A stretch of DNA of 64,000 bases from Brachynemurus nebulosus (GCA_035578155.1 JAPWDM010000001.1:83794150-83858149); one strand, 5' to 3'; counted from the stretch's first letter, positions 50,001-58,327 are shown. Notes: a model not told the origin generated them from the letters alone. Made by a program: numbers and translations.

Positions 50001-50976
50001 CAACGCTATACAACAAACAGAAATACGTGATACACTATCGGAACCTGAAACAATGTCTACAACACGGGATGAAATTAAAGAAAATACATAGAGTGCTACA
50101 ATTCGATCAATCACCTTGGCTCAAATCCTACATAGATTTAAACACAGCTTTGCGACAAACGGCGGGAAACGAATTCGAGAAAAATCTCTACAAGCTACTC
50201 AACAACGCAGTCTTCGGGAAAACGATGGAAAATGTACGGAAACACTCATTGTGAAATTGTTAACGAAATGGTATGGACGATATGGTGCGGAAGTTATGAT
50301 AGCGAAACCGAATTTCCACAGCCGCACCATATTTGACGAGAATCTTATTGCAGTGGAACTACGAAAAACGGAAGTGTTTATGAACAAACCAATATACGTC
50401 GGGCAAGCAATTCTGGATATTTCGAAAACATGTGTCTACGATTTTCATTACAACTACATACAGCCAACGTTCGGGAACAACAGCAAATTACTCTACACAG
50501 ACACGGATTCATTGATTTACGAGATAAAATGCCCAGATATTTACGAAATAATGAAACGTGATATTCAATACTTTGATACGTCGGATTACAGCGCGGATAA
50601 TCAATATAACATGCCAAGAGTCAATAAGAAAATACCCGGGTTAATGAAGGATGAGCTAAATGGACGAATCTTTACAAAATTTGTGGGCTTAAGATCAAAA
50701 ATGTATAGTTGTCAAGTGGATGGCGAGGATCACACGAAGAAAGCGAAAGGTGTAAAGAACTCTGTGGTTAAGAAAACGATAACTTTCAACGATTACGTGG
50801 ACTGTCTAAAACACAATACAATCATAAACCGACAACAAAACCTGATACAATCGAAAAAACATAACGTGTATAGTGTAACTCAGAACAAGGTGGCGCTCAG
50901 CCCGTACGATACGAAACGACATATTGTGGAGGGGGAAACGGATACTTTAGCATGGGGACATTACTCATTAAATTAG
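47093..50976 (+). CDS. polB: Protein-primed family B DNA polymerase (two exons, one frameshift)
   Basis: Replicates the element by protein priming. Exon 1 is 47093-47339, the intron 47340-47489 (GTAAGT...TTTCAG), and exon 2 runs to 50976, about 1,244 residues in all. Motifs in order: Cys/His finger YICDRCLNYF (about 48422), ExoI YADVES (48593), an endonuclease VII-like zinc block CHICEKPF...DHNHFTGEY (48889-48960), ExoII LSGYDAHF (about 49030), ExoIII YMKTDILLLADVF (about 49470), PolA YYDVNNLYGWAMSQ (about 49766), PolB LLNNAVFGKTMEN (about 50194) and PolC YTDTDSLIYE (about 50494) with both catalytic Asp. The frame shifts by one base between 50238 and 50255, just after PolB, where the first frame stops at 50254. 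It is either a real inactivating deletion or an assembly error; I saw no canonical slippery heptamer. Confidence 0.93.
47340..47489 (+). other. PolB intron with duplicated donor site
   Basis: 150 bp. A 66-bp tandem duplication puts a second ACATGGTAAGTTT at 47401, so GT occurs at 47340 and again at 47406. The 66 bp between are an open in-frame 22 codons. Use of the second donor would give a longer PolB isoform. Confidence 0.75.
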
Positions 50977-50989
50977 TACGCAAGTGGAA

Positions 50990-51739
50990 ATGGCATCGTC
51001 ATCATCGGCTTACTGGAAACGGCTACAAATATTTTCAAGTGAACTGGATAAACTACGTAAACGGGTTGATACCTACGAAAAAACAATTGATGCTATTGTA
51101 AAAATGCAAAATTTGAAATTGTCTGAACCGGAATCAATGGACTGGGATAAAACGGATGTTTCAATTGGTGAATTTTTCGAACGTGAACCAATGCTGCTGA
51201 ACGAACTGACTTTGGAAACATTTCTTCAAATCTACAAGTGGATCAGTTTGAATGTGTTGAAAAGTTATGGTGCGAAAATCATACAACGCGCCTGGATTTG
51301 GTTACCATCCGATTATCGAGCCATGTTTCAAGAATGTGAACCATGTTTTGAACATTATAATCGACCATGGCAACAAGATCATATTGATGGACCACCTGGT
51401 TTGAAAATTCGCTGTGAAATGTGCAAGAATGGTGTGAAAATGGAGGAAAACTTTCAACCGCCCGTTGGTGAACCATTGACATTTGCAACACGGATTTCAC
51501 ACGTTGAAGACATATTTCTGACTCATCCTTATTTGTATACAAAAGTCAGAAATTTCGATATGTTATTATACTTAACAAAACAACTATTGAAATATGATAT
51601 TTGGGTGCAACATCTGTATGCATATATGATACCCGAATATGCACAACGAATTTGTCAAGTATGGGATCAGTTACCTGAAAACATGAAACAATTACGTTCG
51701 GGTGTTATTGAATATATAAACAAATCATACAATTTTTAA
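50990..51739 (+). CDS. Polinton protein of unknown function, 249 aa
   Basis: ATG 50990 follows the PolB stop by 13 bp (the frame extends to GTG 50984, which is an unlikely start). Residues about 15-40 form a coiled coil (LDKLRKRVDTYEKTIDAIV). A central Cys/His group (ECEPCFEH ... RWQQDH-like WQQDH, then CEMC) could bind zinc. The C-terminal half is helical. No TATA box is evident directly upstream, so it may be expressed from the PolB transcript or from an unseen promoter. No named family recognised. Confidence 0.8.
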   Translation: MASSSSAYWKRLQIFSSELDKLRKRVDTYEKTIDAIVKMQNLKLSEPESMDWDKTDVSIGEFFEREPMLLNELTLETFLQIYKWISLNVLKSYGAKIIQRAWIWLPSDYRAMFQECEPCFEHYNRPWQQDHIDGPPGLKIRCEMCKNGVKMEENFQPPVGEPLTFATRISHVEDIFLTHPYLYTKVRNFDMLLYLTKQLLKYDIWVQHLYAYMIPEYAQRICQVWDQLPENMKQLRSGVIEYINKSYNF

Positions 51740-51960
51740 TATTTATTTATTGTAAAAAATATTTCATATACATTTATTGTAAAAAAATATTTCATATACA
51801 AAACATTTATTGTAAAAAATATTACATATACATTTATTGTGAAAATATTTTGTATTCATACTTATATTTTAAAAAATAAAGAACAATAATTATTTACATA
51901 TATGTGTTATTTATTTGAAAAAAACCTTTTTATCTTACAGATTATTAAAAAATATATTAT
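51740..51960. terminator. Convergent 3' ends with short tandem repeats
   Basis: The plus (249-aa) and minus (integrase) genes converge here. CATTTATTGTAAAAAATATT recurs four times with drift between about 51742 and 51850, and AATAAA occurs at about 51876 for the plus strand. TTTATT repeats supply minus-strand AATAAA signals. Confidence 0.55.
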
Positions 51961-52887
51961 TTAAACAATATCAGATTCTTGAATCCAGCTGTTGTTATCC
52001 GATGGGAAACCAAGCCACTTGACCAATACTTTCCCATCACGTCTCTTCAGAATTCGTTCCACGAGGTACACATCAGGATAATTAACTTTCTGTAGTTCAT
52101 ACTCGTAAAAGCTGCCTCGGATAGGCCGTTGATTGATATCTTCAAGTAGATATGTGACCGGATTTGTATGTTTAACTTTGACGATTTTAAAAATTTCCGT
52201 AGACCAATTCGGTGTGTAGCCTTTTTCAAAGATTGATTTAAATTTGCTAATTCGAACAAAGTCGTTAACTTTATACTTGGCTGCACCAGCAATTTTTATA
52301 TTACTGTATACATTAGATAATAAATATGCTTCATTATCAGCAGTGACATCTCGTGGAGCCATTTTGATTGTACGATGCTTTGTTCTATTATATTCATCAA
52401 CTAAATCGTTAATTAATTGCAACCATTTATAATTACCGTTTAGAGAAAAAGCACGCCAAAGTTTATTCTTAATGGTACGATTAAAACGTTCAACGATTGA
52501 AGCTTTTAACGTACTATATGTAGAATAATGATTAATATTATGTTTTTCCATTAACGCCTTAAAGTTACTATTAAAAAATTCTCGGCCGTCGTCTGTTTGA
52601 AGGTGCGTCGGTGTGCGCTTGCTCTGTTTGAATATTGATTCCATGGCAGCAGTAACAAGCACTCCAGATTTATCTTTTACCGGTACAGTCCAAGCATACT
52701 TCGAAAATGTGTCAATGGCTGTCAACAGGTACCTATATCCATGATTTTCTTTCGCATAAGCACCCATTTCAACAAGATCAGCTTGCCATAAATCATCGAT
52801 ACCCTTAGTTATAACACGACGCCTTTTGAAATTTTTACGAGCCGGTTTGTGTAATTCGCTTACAACTTGTTCTTTAACTTTACTCAT
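51961..52887 (-). CDS. Retroviral-type integrase with C-terminal chromodomain, 308 aa
   Basis: Catalyses insertion of the element. ATG 52887. The RNase H-fold core shows LWQADLVEM (Asp37), LQTDDGREFF (Asp99) and KASIVERFNRTIK (Glu133). After the core comes a GPY-like SH3 segment (KYKVNDFVRI ... NWSTEIFKIVKV). The last 45 residues are a chromodomain (YLVERILKRRDGKVLVKWLG ... WIQESDIV) that may steer integration to marked chromatin. An N-terminal HHCC zinc domain is not visible, so this is a short form. The start overlaps the stop of the upstream gene by 8 nt. Fully open, likely active. Confidence 0.95.
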   Translation of the reverse strand: MSKVKEQVVSELHKPARKNFKRRRVITKGIDDLWQADLVEMGAYAKENHGYRYLLTAIDTFSKYAWTVPVKDKSGVLVTAAMESIFKQSKRTPTHLQTDDGREFFNSNFKALMEKHNINHYSTYSTLKASIVERFNRTIKNKLWRAFSLNGNYKWLQLINDLVDEYNRTKHRTIKMAPRDVTADNEAYLLSNVYSNIKIAGAAKYKVNDFVRISKFKSIFEKGYTPNWSTEIFKIVKVKHTNPVTYLLEDINQRPIRGSFYEYELQKVNYPDVYLVERILKRRDGKVLVKWLGFPSDNNSWIQESDIV

Positions 52888-53296
52888 CTTGAACTGTTGG
52901 CATGGTATTTACAGTGAGTTGCTTATATAGGTTCGAAATAAATTGTATTTTATTTTCTAATTGCTTAAATTTAACGTGAAATTCCTCTTTAAATACCGCA
53001 TTTGCAATAGTTTCCATTACCATTTTCAACTCATTATCCATGTTCTCCAAATGACTAAGTTTTGCGGTTACAATTGATTCAAATTGTTTATGTGAATTTT
53101 CAAGTGTTGTCATACCGTCCGAAATTTTAGCAAGCGCTTCATTAAGAAAAGCCAAGTTAACAGCATCAGCTTTATGTTTAGGTGTGCGAACGTTTGTCAG
53201 ACGTTTACCTTTCATATCGTAATCACCATTCGTTGTTAAATTAATGGAAGCGGCTTTTCCGCCACTGCTGAATCGACCGAATTTGTCAACGCTCAT
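52880..53296 (-). CDS. Fibre-like coiled-coil protein, 138 aa
   Basis: ATG 53296. Residues 23-52 (GDYDMKGKRLTNVRTPKHKA followed by DAVNLAFLNEAL) match the repeating pattern of trimeric phage and viral fibre shafts, in which a DMxGxxLTNV-P-DAVN block leads into a coiled coil. The rest is heptad-rich helix. A role as virion fibre or attachment stalk is inferred from this resemblance and from the element's capsid genes. A TATA-like AATAAATA overlaps the stop of the preceding gene, and TCATTT at 53307 serves as initiator. Confidence 0.75.
   Translation of the reverse strand: MSVDKFGRFSSGGKAASINLTTNGDYDMKGKRLTNVRTPKHKADAVNLAFLNEALAKISDGMTTLENSHKQFESIVTAKLSHLENMDNELKMVMETIANAVFKEEFHVKFKQLENKIQFISNLYKQLTVNTMPTVQDE
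52892..52929 (-). promoter_or_regulatory. Integrase core promoter inside the upstream gene
   Basis: Minus strand TATATAAG at 52929-52922 and ACAGTT with its A at 52895, 34 bp apart. Both lie in the last codons of the 138-aa gene. The integrase leader would be about 8 nt. Confidence 0.6.
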
Positions 53297-53334
53297 GTTT
53301 GAAATGACTATCTAATCAGGTTGATCACCTGTAT

Positions 53335-54315
53335 TTATTCTATTACATCAGCCTCGCGCAATTCCTCTAAAATGGCTTGTATCTCATTTTGATGATTGGT
53401 GTGTCCAGCTTGCTGTGACGCAACCAATAATATTAGTCTATCGATAAGTTCGTCTATATCATTCCAATAACGATAATCAATCGTTTGATTAGCATCATAA
53501 TGCATTAAACCGGAACCGGTTGGTTGTCGTTTGGGTGTTGACGTGTACCTTGGTGACGATGGAAAAAGTTTTTTTATAATTATTCTATACTTATAACTTT
53601 GATTTGAATTAACTGGTGCATTAATATTATAACTTCTTTTATGCGCATTAGTACTTTTTAAAATGGTCTTATAAGTATCTAAATCCGACTCTGTGTATAC
53701 ATGATGATTTGGATATTTTTTAAACATTAACTCAAAGAGACCTTCAGTACCGGGGTAAACGATGTTGTTAATAATAAAATTATCATCAATTATATCCAAT
53801 TCAGAATTACCAATCATCCATTTATTTGTTCGCTCATCTATACGCGGTCCATAGGTACGATCAAGGGTTCTTTTAGCTCTACGTGTGGTTGCCAACGTGA
53901 GATATTTTTCAGCTAGTGCACCAACATAGGGTTTTGCTGTAGGTTGACTACTTTGTTCCATCACATAAGGTGTTGCTGTAGGTTGACTACTTTGTTCCAT
54001 AAGCGTTGACCTAAATATCTCAGTATCATCATCATTATTATCATTACTAAGAAAATGTGACTTTATATCGACATCAGAATCGGTTGAAAAACGTGCTTTT
54101 TTAATTTTAGGTTTTTCATCTTTAAGCAAGAAACTTTTTATTGGTTCATTTCTTATTTCAGCAGCTAGTTCCTTAAGTGGCTCCGTTATTGGCTTAAATG
54201 ATTCTTGTAAATTTTTCTCTCGTTTAAACTGACTATCTTTGAGCGCACGGTATTTGGCGCGTATAGATTTTGTAGCATTGATGATTTTTCGTTTTAGCTC
54301 CCGTTCGCTATCCAT
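53335..54315 (-). CDS. DUF8207-like Polinton protein, 326 aa
   Basis: ATG 54315. N-terminal charged helix (RELKRKIINATKSIRAKYRA), then a disordered Ser/Asp-rich part with a duplicated MEQSSQPTA-PYV phrase. It is followed by a conserved globular domain at about 165-260: YGPRIDERTNKWMIGNSELD, then IVYPGTEGLFELMFKKYP and YTESDLDTYKTILKSTNAHK. This is the arthropod Polinton-associated domain I know as DUF8207; its function is unknown. First gene of the minus-strand integrase cluster. TATAAAAT at 54388-54381. Confidence 0.8.
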   Translation of the reverse strand: MDSERELKRKIINATKSIRAKYRALKDSQFKREKNLQESFKPITEPLKELAAEIRNEPIKSFLLKDEKPKIKKARFSTDSDVDIKSHFLSNDNNDDDTEIFRSTLMEQSSQPTATPYVMEQSSQPTAKPYVGALAEKYLTLATTRRAKRTLDRTYGPRIDERTNKWMIGNSELDIIDDNFIINNIVYPGTEGLFELMFKKYPNHHVYTESDLDTYKTILKSTNAHKRSYNINAPVNSNQSYKYRIIIKKLFPSSPRYTSTPKRQPTGSGLMHYDANQTIDYRYWNDIDELIDRLILLVASQQAGHTNHQNEIQAILEELREADVIE

Positions 54316-54422
54316 AGTGTGTGCGTGCTTATGCTATTACAGTTTACTAGCAAATGTGCAGTGTGAACGTGTACACAGCCATTTTATAGCTTTTTCGAAC
54401 CGAATTGATGAACTGAACAGAG

Positions 54423-54947
54423 ATTTCGGTCGAACCGCACACTATTTCGGTCGAACCGCACACTATTTCGGTCGAACCGCACACTATTTCGGTCGAACCG
54501 CACACTATTTCGGTCGAACCGCACACTATTTCGGTCGAACCGCACACATTTTCGGTCGAACCGCACACATTTTCGGTTCAACCGCACACTATTTCGGTCC
54601 AACCGCACACATTTTCGGTCGAACCGCACACTATTTCGGTCGAACCGCACACTATTTCGGTCGAACCGCACACATTTTCGGTCGAACCGCACACTATTTC
54701 GGTCGAACCGCACACTATTTCGGTCGAACCGCACACTATTTCGGTCGAACCGCACACATTTTCGGTCGAACCGCACACATTTTCGGTTCAACCGCACACT
54801 ATTTCGGTCCAACCGCACACATTTTCGGTCGAACCGCACACTATTTCGGTCGAACCGCACACATTTTCGGTCCAACCGCACACTATTTCGGTCCAACCGC
54901 ACACGTTTTTGGTTGAACCGCACACTATTTCGGTCCAACCGCACTGC
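54423..54947. repeat. 21-bp minisatellite, about 25 copies
   Basis: The unit TTCGGTCGAACCGCACACTAT repeats head to tail. Variants (ACTAT/ACATT, TCGAA/TTCAA/TCCAA) form a higher-order block: units 3-10 and 13-20 have the same variant order, a 210-bp duplication. As 21 is a multiple of three, both strands stay open (FGRTAHY on plus). It lies just upstream of the DUF8207-like gene's TATA box and 190 bp beyond the end of the ATPase gene. Confidence 0.9.
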
Positions 54948-55137
54948 ATCAGTAGGTATGGGGCCACTTGGCAACGCAGTGTAATTGCCTATATTCAGGG
55001 GCAAGTATCTGAATATTGATGCTGAGTAAGTATAGTATCATCTAGCAATGAACTATATGTAAATGGTAAAATGAGTTAGTCTATTTCGGTTCGAAACACA
55101 ATGGTATTTCATATAGAAATAATCTATATGTTATAGA

Positions 55138-55830
55138 TCAGTTTTTAATTTGAATAAAGATATCGAAATTTTTACGATACCTTCCGCTATTCAACTCACT
55201 GTCTTTATCTATAACCAAAAAGTTGAACCTTTCACGCCAACATTCATTGCAAATTTCTTTGAACTGATCGAATGACATGTCACTACCTACATGTTCTTGG
55301 AAAACGTGTTTAATATTAGTCAAATCTTGTTTAAATAAAACTATTAAATTAGCATTATCCCTAAGTAATTGTTTTGGTATGAAACTGTACGTCTGACAAA
55401 GATAGAAGACTGAAACATCTTTATGACGCCCCATACTGAAATATGCTCTAATATTATTTTGTTTATCCGTTGCAACATCGTCAAATATAAAAATTGAATT
55501 ATTTTTTACATCTTCTGGTGCTATAACATCATCATTATTAGAAAAAGTAAAATATCCTAAACCCCTTATCGGTTTGAGAACGCGTTTCAAATACTCATAC
55601 TTTGGTTGACAGAGTGATTTTGAATAGAGATAAATATTTTCAAAACTTAATCCATTCGGATGTTCTAATAAATTTAATAAAATGCTAGTCTTGCCACACC
55701 CCGAAGGACCAGAGATTATACATCTTATACTATTCGGTAATAAGGGGCCATGCTTTTTTTCAGCTAGTGTGATTGATACAAAATCCATATTTTTGATTGG
55801 CAGTTCAACATCTTGTTTTACGAAACGCAT
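55138..55830 (-). CDS. FtsK/HerA-type packaging ATPase (A32-like), 230 aa
   Basis: Powers DNA packaging into capsids in related viruses. ATG 55830. Walker A GPSGCGKTS at residues 41-49, Walker B SIFIFDDV at 112-119 and a sensor-like FYLCQTYSFIP (about 141-151). Length is typical for the family. Divergent from the 99-aa gene, sharing a 65-bp intergenic promoter. Confidence 0.95.
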   Translation of the reverse strand: MRFVKQDVELPIKNMDFVSITLAEKKHGPLLPNSIRCIISGPSGCGKTSILLNLLEHPNGLSFENIYLYSKSLCQPKYEYLKRVLKPIRGLGYFTFSNNDDVIAPEDVKNNSIFIFDDVATDKQNNIRAYFSMGRHKDVSVFYLCQTYSFIPKQLLRDNANLIVLFKQDLTNIKHVFQEHVGSDMSFDQFKEICNECWRERFNFLVIDKDSELNSGRYRKNFDIFIQIKN

Positions 55831-55840
55831 TTTTAACGCT

Positions 55841-55890
55841 ACTGATTTATTATATAAGCGCTCAGCCTCTTATATACTTACGCGCAGTAG
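55841..55890. promoter_or_regulatory. Bidirectional promoter with mirrored TATATAAG boxes
   Basis: TATATAAG at 55851-55858 (plus) and its inverse CTTATATA at 55869-55876 are 10 bp apart. Each has a CAGTAG initiator 33-35 bp downstream: minus TCAGTAG with A at 55843, plus GCAGTAG with A at 55886. One serves the ATPase, the other the 99-aa gene, so the two promoters interlock. Confidence 0.7.
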
Positions 55891-55895
55891 TCATC

Positions 55896-56195
55896 ATGAA
55901 TCACTACAGGGTGGATTGGCGCACCTTAGGTCTTGAATGTATACTCGTCAACAATGAATTTAATTGTTGCAGTGATCCACAAGTTACCGACAACAATGAA
56001 ATTAAATGGTTTAACGATTCTGATGAACCATTGTTGTCAATAACTTTTAATCATATTGAAAAGGATGATATTATGCATCTATGTATTATAATTTCTAATT
56101 GTTGTAAAAAGAGGATTTATTTGATTGAAAGTGATCAAAATTGTAAATTAGCTGTTCATGAAATTGATTCATTTCAATTTTTCATGAATCTATAA
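55896..56195 (+). CDS. Unknown Polinton protein, 99 aa
   Basis: ATG 55896, 10 nt after the predicted transcription start. Contains a Cys-rich NEFNCCSDPQ and a beta-type stretch LLSITFNHIEKDDIMHLCII then NCCKKRIYLIESD. No membrane segment or catalytic motif. Its stop codon lies in the TATA box of the next gene. No family recognised. Confidence 0.7.
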   Translation: MNHYRVDWRTLGLECILVNNEFNCCSDPQVTDNNEIKWFNDSDEPLLSITFNHIEKDDIMHLCIIISNCCKKRIYLIESDQNCKLAVHEIDSFQFFMNL

Positions 56196-56228
56196 ATAGC
56201 TCGAATCAAATTTTATTAGCATTCAGTT
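56191..56228 (+). promoter_or_regulatory. Core promoter of the PLA2 gene, across the previous stop
   Basis: TATAAATAG at 56191-56199 includes the TAA stop (56193-56195) of the 99-aa gene. TCAGTT has its A at 56225, 34 bp on; ATG is at 56232, a 7-nt leader. Confidence 0.65.
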
Positions 56229-56231
56229 CTA

Positions 56232-57005
56232 ATGTTACGTCACAACCGGCAACAACAACGAAGTGGTCGTGGACTTGTTAATTCATTAATTAACAAATTG
56301 CCATTTGAACTTCACATACCTGGCTATCAGTATTGTGGACCGGGTACAAAATTACAAGAAAGATTAGCAAGAGGTGATCCGGGGATCAATAAATTAGACG
56401 AAGCTTGTAAGGCACACGATATCGCTTACTCGCAAAGTAAAAATCTCCCTGATCGACATAAGGCAGATTTAATTTTAGCAAACGCAGCCTGGGATCGAGT
56501 TAAATCTTCAGACGCAAAATTTGGTGAAAAAGCTGCTGCGTGGGCCGTAACAAACGCAATGAAAGCTAAAGTAAAACTTGGTATGGGTGTGAACAAAAAG
56601 GCTACACTCGGTCAAGTGCGACGAAGTGTACGCGGTACCGTTAAAAAATTAAAACGTGAACCAATTAATAATGCTGTAAAGCTTGCTCTTAAAGCGGCTA
56701 AAGTTGCAGCTAGGGGTAAAAAAATTAAAACACCACGTATTATTCCAATACCTAAAACGGGTGGTGTTCTACCACTTTTACCAATTTTTGCGGCACTTTC
56801 GGCAGCCGGTGCGCTAGCCGGGGGTGCATCAGGAATTGCGAAAGCTATTAATGATGCTAAAGCGGCACAAAAACAGTTGAATGAAAGTGAACGCCATAAC
56901 CGAACGATGGAGGCTATTGCTATACGTAATGGCCGGGGTTTGTATATAAAACCATATAGAAAAGGATTAGGATTATACTTGCAACCGTATCCAAAAAACT
57001 TATAA
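56232..57005 (+). CDS. PLA2-domain minor virion protein, 257 aa
   Basis: Residues 33-80 form a parvovirus-like phospholipase A2: calcium loop YCGPGT (34-39), then GINKLDEACKAHDIAYS with the His-Asp catalytic pair (62-63) and KADLI. In parvoviruses and adintoviruses this activity breaches membranes during entry. The centre is Lys/Arg-rich, followed by a hydrophobic segment (about 175-205, LPLLPIFAALSAAGALAGGA) and a tail with two repeats, GRGLYIKPYRK and GLGLYLQPYPK. The tail is shared with the 189-aa protein at 3580-4149. Stop and protease start overlap as TAATG. Confidence 0.9.
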   Translation: MLRHNRQQQRSGRGLVNSLINKLPFELHIPGYQYCGPGTKLQERLARGDPGINKLDEACKAHDIAYSQSKNLPDRHKADLILANAAWDRVKSSDAKFGEKAAAWAVTNAMKAKVKLGMGVNKKATLGQVRRSVRGTVKKLKREPINNAVKLALKAAKVAARGKKIKTPRIIPIPKTGGVLPLLPIFAALSAAGALAGGASGIAKAINDAKAAQKQLNESERHNRTMEAIAIRNGRGLYIKPYRKGLGLYLQPYPKNL

Positions 57006-57385
57006 TGAAATTGCCCGAGCGGGCACTAACAGATAGAGATTTACGTAAATATGCGAAATATTTACCCCATTTTCGTGGTGTATTTATGCGTGATAATTTA
57101 CCCAAACGTGGACCGTGGTATAATGAATGCGGTATTTTAAATTTAGATAGTTCTACCGGACCTGGTACTCATTGGACCTGTTACTGGAAAAATGGTAATC
57201 AGGTAGATTATTTTGATAGTTTTGGTAATTTAAAACCACCGCTTGAAGTGGCTCGCTACCTCAGTGGAAACAATATTACATACAATTATAATAAATATCA
57301 AGATTACAATTCCTATAAATGTGGTCATTTATGTTTGGAGTTTCTTTATAATAAATATTACGGTGATGGTGATAAATATTTATAA
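57005..57385 (+). CDS. Adenovirus-type cysteine protease, 126 aa
   Basis: Matures capsid and core proteins in related viruses. ATG 57005 shares an A with the previous stop. The catalytic set is visible: His56 in GTHWTCYW, Asp71 in YFDSFG, Gln99 in NKYQDYN (oxyanion hole) and Cys106 in YKCGHLCLEF. It is shorter than adenain and lacks its C-terminal extension, as in other Polintons. Likely targets are the minor virion proteins encoded next to it. No convincing TATA/initiator of its own; a TATATAAAA at 56943 lacks a good initiator. Confidence 0.93.
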   Translation: MKLPERALTDRDLRKYAKYLPHFRGVFMRDNLPKRGPWYNECGILNLDSSTGPGTHWTCYWKNGNQVDYFDSFGNLKPPLEVARYLSGNNITYNYNKYQDYNSYKCGHLCLEFLYNKYYGDGDKYL

Positions 57386-57417
57386 AAGAAATCAACGCTC
57401 ACGTATGTTTGTCATTT
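57381..57417 (+). promoter_or_regulatory. Core promoter of the penton gene, across the protease stop
   Basis: TATAAAAG at 57381-57388 contains the protease stop TAA (57383-57385). TCATTT has its A at 57414, 33 bp on. This start site lies after ATG 57405 and therefore selects ATG 57432. Confidence 0.6.
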
Positions 57418-57431
57418 CGAAAGACGAAGTC

Positions 57432-58142
57432 ATGGCGTTCACATTAACTTTGTCGGGAAATACTTCTATACTCACTGCACACTATTTTCCGGCAATTCAA
57501 CTTAGAAATCAATATGAGTGTGCTCTATTAGATTTCCAAGTATACAATTCAATTCCTAACGTAACTGCTAAAAATAATTTATTACATTACGGTGATAATG
57601 ATGTAATATCATTTCCTACCGGCACCTTTGAAATAGATGATTTAGCTACATATATAAACAAAACTATTTACAACAAGTATGGTAATATAATATATAACAA
57701 CGAAAATGATAAACCATACATACATCTAAGGGCTAATAATAACACACTCAAATGCGAAATAATTAGCAATAAAGCTATTGATTTCACTAAACCTAATACA
57801 ATTGGTTCACTTTTAGGGTTTACTAAACGGATATTGGAACCAAACAAACTTCACTCATCTAATGAGCCTGTTAGTATTATGAAGGTGAATGCAATACGCA
57901 TTGAATCTAATATTACGAGTAATGCTTATATGAATGGTATGCTAGCTCACACACTTCACGAATTTTCACCTCTTGTTGCGCCAGGGTATAAAATAGTTGA
58001 GGTACCGCGAAATATAATCTATTCACCAGTAACCGTTAGAGAGTTAACATCTCTTTCGTTGAAAATTGTCGATCAAGACGGTGATTTGGTTGACTTTCGC
58101 GGTGAAACAATCACAGTACGTTTGCATTTGAGACCATGTTAA
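57432..58142 (+). CDS. Penton / minor capsid protein (single jelly roll), 236 aa
   Basis: The likely start is ATG 57432 (MAFTLTLSGN), because the predicted transcript begins at about 57414; an upstream ATG at 57405 would add nine residues. The N-terminus (LTAHYFPAIQLRNQYECALL, DFQVYNSIPNV) and FPTGTFEIDDLATYI are typical of the Polinton minor capsid protein, which forms the vertex penton. Beta-rich, no membrane segment. It overlaps the next ORF by 7 nt. Confidence 0.88.
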   Translation: MAFTLTLSGNTSILTAHYFPAIQLRNQYECALLDFQVYNSIPNVTAKNNLLHYGDNDVISFPTGTFEIDDLATYINKTIYNKYGNIIYNNENDKPYIHLRANNNTLKCEIISNKAIDFTKPNTIGSLLGFTKRILEPNKLHSSNEPVSIMKVNAIRIESNITSNAYMNGMLAHTLHEFSPLVAPGYKIVEVPRNIIYSPVTVRELTSLSLKIVDQDGDLVDFRGETITVRLHLRPC

Positions 58143-58327
58143 TTTACAATCTGGAGCAACCCGCCGCTAGGCTATATAATAGAGCGTTTTTACAGCCTGA
58201 GCTCATTCAGTTGAATACCATTAAACGTAAAGCATTTAAGCAACAGCGTATTTCACCTGAACGTTTAGCATTTCTTGAAGCATTGGGTCACAAAGTTAAA
58301 AGAAAATGGTATACAGCGACGTATTAA
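58136..58327 (+). CDS. Small basic protein, 63 aa
   Basis: ATG 58136 overlaps the penton stop (ATGTTAA), and its own end overlaps the major capsid start by 22 nt. Helical and basic, with ISPERLAFLEALGHKVKRKW near the end. The TATA box and initiator of the capsid gene lie inside it, so it is either a true small capsid-associated protein or simply an open promoter region. No family recognised. Confidence 0.5.
   Translation: MLIYNLEQPAARLYNRAFLQPELIQLNTIKRKAFKQQRISPERLAFLEALGHKVKRKWYTATY
58173..58212 (+). promoter_or_regulatory. Core promoter of the major capsid gene
   Basis: TATATAAT at 58173-58180 and TCAGTT with A at 58209, 36 bp apart, inside the 63-aa ORF. Capsid ATG follows at 58306, a leader of about 97 nt that has no ATG after the initiator that I noticed. 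Confidence 0.6.

Noticed and set aside
50227..50255. Programmed -1 frameshift in PolB
   Set aside because: No X XXY YYZ heptamer in the right phase was found at the frame change; a simple one-base loss is more likely.
54239..55004. Long repeat ORFs (FGRTAHY and DRNSVRF repeats) on both strands
   Set aside because: A 21-bp unit without stops stays open in several frames; no start context or conserved product supports a protein.
57243..57431. Upstream extension of the penton ORF
   Set aside because: It overlaps the protease gene in another frame, begins at a non-conserved position and lies upstream of the predicted transcription start.
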